Assembly (NCBI GenBank): GCA_003696125.1
Contig: RFHZ01000530.1
Span: forward strand, 1 to 7,644
Length of the DNA stretch: 7,644 bases
Source of the DNA: Nitrospinota bacterium
GTDB taxonomy: Bacteria > Tectomicrobia > Entotheonellia > J063
Reading direction: 5' to 3'
This document shows positions 5,560 to 7,644 of the stretch, in pieces; position 1 is the stretch's first letter; every line of letters starts with the position of its first letter. A program made the translations under genes and the position numbers. Under the pieces are notes generated by a model. It searched no databases, was not told where the DNA came from, and saw only the letters and a list, made by a program, of their open reading frames with translations.

Positions 5560-6099
5560 ATGACAGAACCGGAAACCTATATCACCGACGAAGTACGGGC
5601 CCTCATCGGGAAAGAATCCCCTCCCATCACCGCCTTTCATGCGGTGGAGAGTAGCGAGGTGCGTCGCTTCATCCAGGCCATCATGGATGACGATCCGATC
5701 TACTGGGATGCGGAGTACGCCAAGAAGACCAAATATGGGACGGTGGTGGCTCCTCCCCTCTTCCCCGAGATCATGTTCCGCCGGGAGCCGGGAACCCCAG
5801 ACCCGCTAGCAGAGGCGGCCACCAATCCCGACTTTGATGGGAGTGGAGGAGGACAGGGAACCGGTCTTCCCCCCGTGCCCTTAAAAGGGCTTCCCCGTCT
5901 TCTCAACGGGGGTAGCGAGGTCGAGATATACAAACTCGCCGCCTTAGGAGACCGCATAACGGCCAGGAGCAAGTACGTCGATATCTACGAAAAGCGGGGA
6001 CGCTCCGGGCTCATGGTCTTTATCATCACCGAAACCACGTACACCAACCAGAACGGAGAGGTGTTGCTTATCAAACGCCAGACCACCATCCGTCGCTAA
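5560..6099 (+). CDS. MaoC-family hotdog protein, N-terminal-type (FAS1-DH/MaoC_dehydrat_N) subunit lacking the catalytic His
   Basis: The 179-residue protein resembles the N-terminal hotdog domain of double-hotdog enoyl-CoA hydratases. Residues 34-68 carry the hydratase-like pattern VRRFIQAIMDDDPIYWD, then AEYAKK, then VVAPPLFP, and residues 118-138 begin the second half (GGSEVEIY, DRITARSKY) ahead of the strand-rich end ITETTYTN. In active MaoC enzymes the loop reads D-x4-H. Here the Asp equivalent is present (Asp43) but the His position is Tyr48, as is common in the structural, non-catalytic domain. It should therefore pair with the product of the next gene to make a complete hydratase. Residues about 76-115 are a Gly/Pro-rich stretch. 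ATG 5560 has AAGGAG at 5548-5553, six bases upstream and inside the end of the previous gene. Confidence 0.85.
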   Translation: MTEPETYITDEVRALIGKESPPITAFHAVESSEVRRFIQAIMDDDPIYWDAEYAKKTKYGTVVAPPLFPEIMFRREPGTPDPLAEAATNPDFDGSGGGQGTGLPPVPLKGLPRLLNGGSEVEIYKLAALGDRITARSKYVDIYEKRGRSGLMVFIITETTYTNQNGEVLLIKRQTTIRR

Positions 6100-6113
6100 G
6101 AGGAGGAGAGGGG

Positions 6114-6605
6114 ATGGGTACAGCAACCAAGAAAAAACAGCTCTACTACGAGGATGTCGAGGTAGGGATGGAGATCCCTCCGCTGGTGAAGGGGCCGATG
6201 ACCCCCTGTCATCTGATGCGCTGGTCTGCAGCCATGGAAAACTGGCACCGGATCCATTACGACTGGCATTATGCGGTGGAACATGATAAGCTACCGGAGC
6301 GACTGGTGAACGGATCCTGGAAACAGCAGGTCCTGGTGCAGTTGATGAAGGACTGGCTCGGTGAAGAGGGCTGGCTCTGGAAGATCTCCTACCAGTTCCG
6401 GGGCATGGACCCGGTCTGGTCTACACTCACCGTGTGGGGACGGGTGGTGAACAAGTACGAGAAGGACGGACTCGGCTTTGTGGAGTGCGAAATCGGGATC
6501 CGCAATCAGGATGGCCAGGAAGGGACGCCGGGGACGGCGGTCGGTGTGCTCCCCTTACGCGGGGGACGCAAGGTTCCCTATCCCTTTGTCCCGCCCGGAA
6601 CCTGA
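6114..6605 (+). CDS. MaoC-family hotdog protein, probable catalytic hydratase subunit
   Basis: The 163-residue protein opens with the MaoC-type sequence LYYEDVEVGMEIPPL (10-24). It has the active-site loop ENWHRIHYDWHYA (42-54), followed by LPERLVNGSW (60-69) where the family usually has a conserved small-residue turn, and the hotdog strands FRGMDPVW and LTVWGRVV. His48 aligns with the catalytic His of R-specific enoyl-CoA hydratases; the residue five positions earlier, normally Asp, is Asn43. The enzyme is thus either a variant hydratase or needs the partner encoded just upstream to complete the site. Hydration of an enoyl-CoA before cleavage by the operon's lyase is the natural inferred role. 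ATG 6114 has AGGAGG at 6101-6106, seven bases upstream; the gap to the previous gene is 14 bases. Confidence 0.85.
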   Translation: MGTATKKKQLYYEDVEVGMEIPPLVKGPMTPCHLMRWSAAMENWHRIHYDWHYAVEHDKLPERLVNGSWKQQVLVQLMKDWLGEEGWLWKISYQFRGMDPVWSTLTVWGRVVNKYEKDGLGFVECEIGIRNQDGQEGTPGTAVGVLPLRGGRKVPYPFVPPGT

Positions 6606-6624
6606 AATTTCGGTGTAACCATAA

Positions 6625-6664
6625 GAAGCCCGCAGGGAGCGGTTTCTATTCCTGCATGGCCTTC
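6625..6664. repeat. Imperfect inverted repeat after the operon
   Basis: GAAG (6625-6628) and GCAGG (6632-6636) can pair with CTTC (6661-6664) and CCTGC (6651-6655), with a small internal mismatch and a 14-base loop. It sits between the last hydratase gene and the adaptor gene. The bases after it (TAATAATTT) are not a proper T-tract, so it is at best a weak terminator. TAATAATTT could also be part of a weak -10 box for the adaptor gene, though no good -35 accompanies it. Confidence 0.3.
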
Positions 6665-6688
6665 TAATAATTTGGAAGGGGAGCCGGG

Positions 6689-7644
6689 GTGTATAGACTG
6701 ATCCGTATCTGGTGGGTAGCGGTACTGCTGGTGGTGATCTGGCCGGGAGAAAAGGGGCTTGTCTCTGCCGGCCGGCCCGACTTCCCCGTCTCTGTGGTGG
6801 TGAGCAAGGTGGTGGAGCAGCCGATTGTCGGAACCCTGAAGACAGTGGGAACGGTCGAACCGCTCATCACCACCACCTTAAGTGCAGAGATTGCCGGTCT
6901 GGTCGAACGCTTCGACCTCCACGCCGGGGAGTACGTGGAGAAGAACAAGACGGTGATCTGCCAGTTGCGTAACACCAGCCTGCGCATCTCGCTTCGAGAG
7001 GCAGAGGCCATGCTGGCCAGGGCCCGGGCCGAAGCGGAGAAGCTCAAGCGGGGACTGCGACCAGAAGAGGTTGCGGAGCGTCGCGCCCGGGTCAAGGAAC
7101 GGGAAGCCCTGCTCAAGAAGTTTGCCGATGACCTGGAACGGGCCAAGAACCTCTTCCAGAAACGGGTGATCAGCCGCTCCGACTACATACAGGCCGAGAG
7201 TAACTACCTGGCAGCCACCGCCCAACTGGAGCAGGCGACCCAGCAGTTCCGTCTGGCCGAACAGGGAACCCGCAAAGAGGATATTGCGGCCGCAGAGGCA
7301 GAGGTGCAGCGCATGCAGGCCAATGTCGATCGCATCCGGGAGGATCTGCGGAAGACAACCATCCGTTCTCCTATCTCCGGCTTCCTGGTGCGCAAGTACC
7401 TGGAGGTCGGGCAATGGGTGGAAAGAGGAGGGAAAGTGGCCGAGATCATCGATCTGGAGACCGTGCTGGTGCGGGTAGGGGTCAATGAGCGCGATATCCG
7501 TCATCTGGCCGTAGGGGACAGGGCGGTCCTGACCGTGGATGCCTACCCGGAAGAGGAATTTCAGGGGAAGATCCGGTATATCATCCCCCAGGCCGACCCG
7601 ACCAGCCGCAACTTTCCGGTCCAGATCGCCGTGCAGAACACCCC
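6689..7644 (+). CDS. HlyD/RND-type periplasmic adaptor (membrane fusion protein), 3' end beyond the window
   Basis: The frame starts at GTG 6689, preceded by GGAAGGGGAG ending about five bases upstream, and stays open to the window edge (318 full codons). Residues 1-27 look like a signal peptide: basic MYRLIR, hydrophobic WWVAVLLVVIW, and a VSA cleavage-type site. Residues about 55-93 are the first half of the lipoyl domain (TVEPLITTTLSAEIAG, then AGEYVEKN). Residues about 100-222 are a long charged heptad-rich helical hairpin (coiled coil). Residues about 223-255 are the second lipoyl half (TTIRSPISGFLVRKYLEVGQ). From about 258 a beta-barrel begins (VRVGVNERDIRHLAVGD). Such proteins link an inner-membrane pump to an outer-membrane channel. 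The 83-base gap and unrelated function suggest a separate unit from the catabolic operon, although read-through is possible because no strong terminator is seen. A pump gene would be expected next. Confidence 0.9.
   Translation, partial: MYRLIRIWWVAVLLVVIWPGEKGLVSAGRPDFPVSVVVSKVVEQPIVGTLKTVGTVEPLITTTLSAEIAGLVERFDLHAGEYVEKNKTVICQLRNTSLRISLREAEAMLARARAEAEKLKRGLRPEEVAERRARVKEREALLKKFADDLERAKNLFQKRVISRSDYIQAESNYLAATAQLEQATQQFRLAEQGTRKEDIAAAEAEVQRMQANVDRIREDLRKTTIRSPISGFLVRKYLEVGQWVERGGKVAEIIDLETVLVRVGVNERDIRHLAVGDRAVLTVDAYPEEEFQGKIRYIIPQADPTSRNFPVQIAVQNT

Noticed and set aside
3925-5640. Long open frame of 571 codons on the minus strand
   Set aside because: It is antisense to the second CoA transferase, including the octamer array, which is open in every frame. 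Its residues form low-complexity repeats with no recognisable domain.

Overview
The window is 7,644 bases of high-G+C bacterial DNA (about 60% by eye) with strong Shine-Dalgarno sites and tightly packed genes. The closing gene is an exported HlyD/RND-type adaptor, which points to a Gram-negative (diderm) cell. The opening gene looks like MenE, which would fit an organism that uses menaquinone. The gene mix (class III CoA transferases, an HMG-CoA-lyase-like enzyme, split MaoC proteins) resembles metabolically versatile, often anaerobic lineages, but I cannot name a taxon from the sequence.

Layout. 1-572 (+) is the C-terminal part of an acyl-CoA/o-succinylbenzoate-CoA ligase. Converging on it, 649-1383 (-) is an M15-type zinc peptidase with a peptidoglycan-binding domain. 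Between that gene and the next one lies a 443-base divergent control region (1384-1826). It holds a candidate promoter for each direction, a perfect 9-bp hairpin in the presumed leader of the peptidase gene, and several palindromes. From 1827 to 6605 (+) runs a compact five-gene operon with gaps of 3-14 bases: an HMG-CoA-lyase-like enzyme, two class III (CaiB/BaiF) CoA transferases, and two short hotdog proteins of the MaoC family. After an 83-base gap, 6689 to the window end (+) encodes the start of a periplasmic efflux adaptor.

How the operon may work. The five products suggest one route: a CoA transferase activates a (di)carboxylic acid, a two-subunit MaoC hydratase adds water to the enoyl-CoA, and the HMG-CoA-lyase-like enzyme cleaves the hydroxyacyl-CoA to acetyl-CoA plus a keto acid. 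Mesaconate, itaconate/citramalate or 3-methylglutaconate type substrates would fit; this is inference. Both paired components appear divided into a catalytic and a non-catalytic partner. The first CaiB protein has Gln where the catalytic Asp is expected, while the second has Asp. The first MaoC protein has Tyr where the catalytic His is expected, while the second has His but Asn in place of Asp. The lyase also departs from classical HMG-CoA lyase at two acidic active-site positions.

The most unusual DNA feature is an octamer tandem repeat (4752-4847) inside the second CaiB gene. It encodes an 8-residue protein repeat that forms most of an apparent insertion of about 46 residues.
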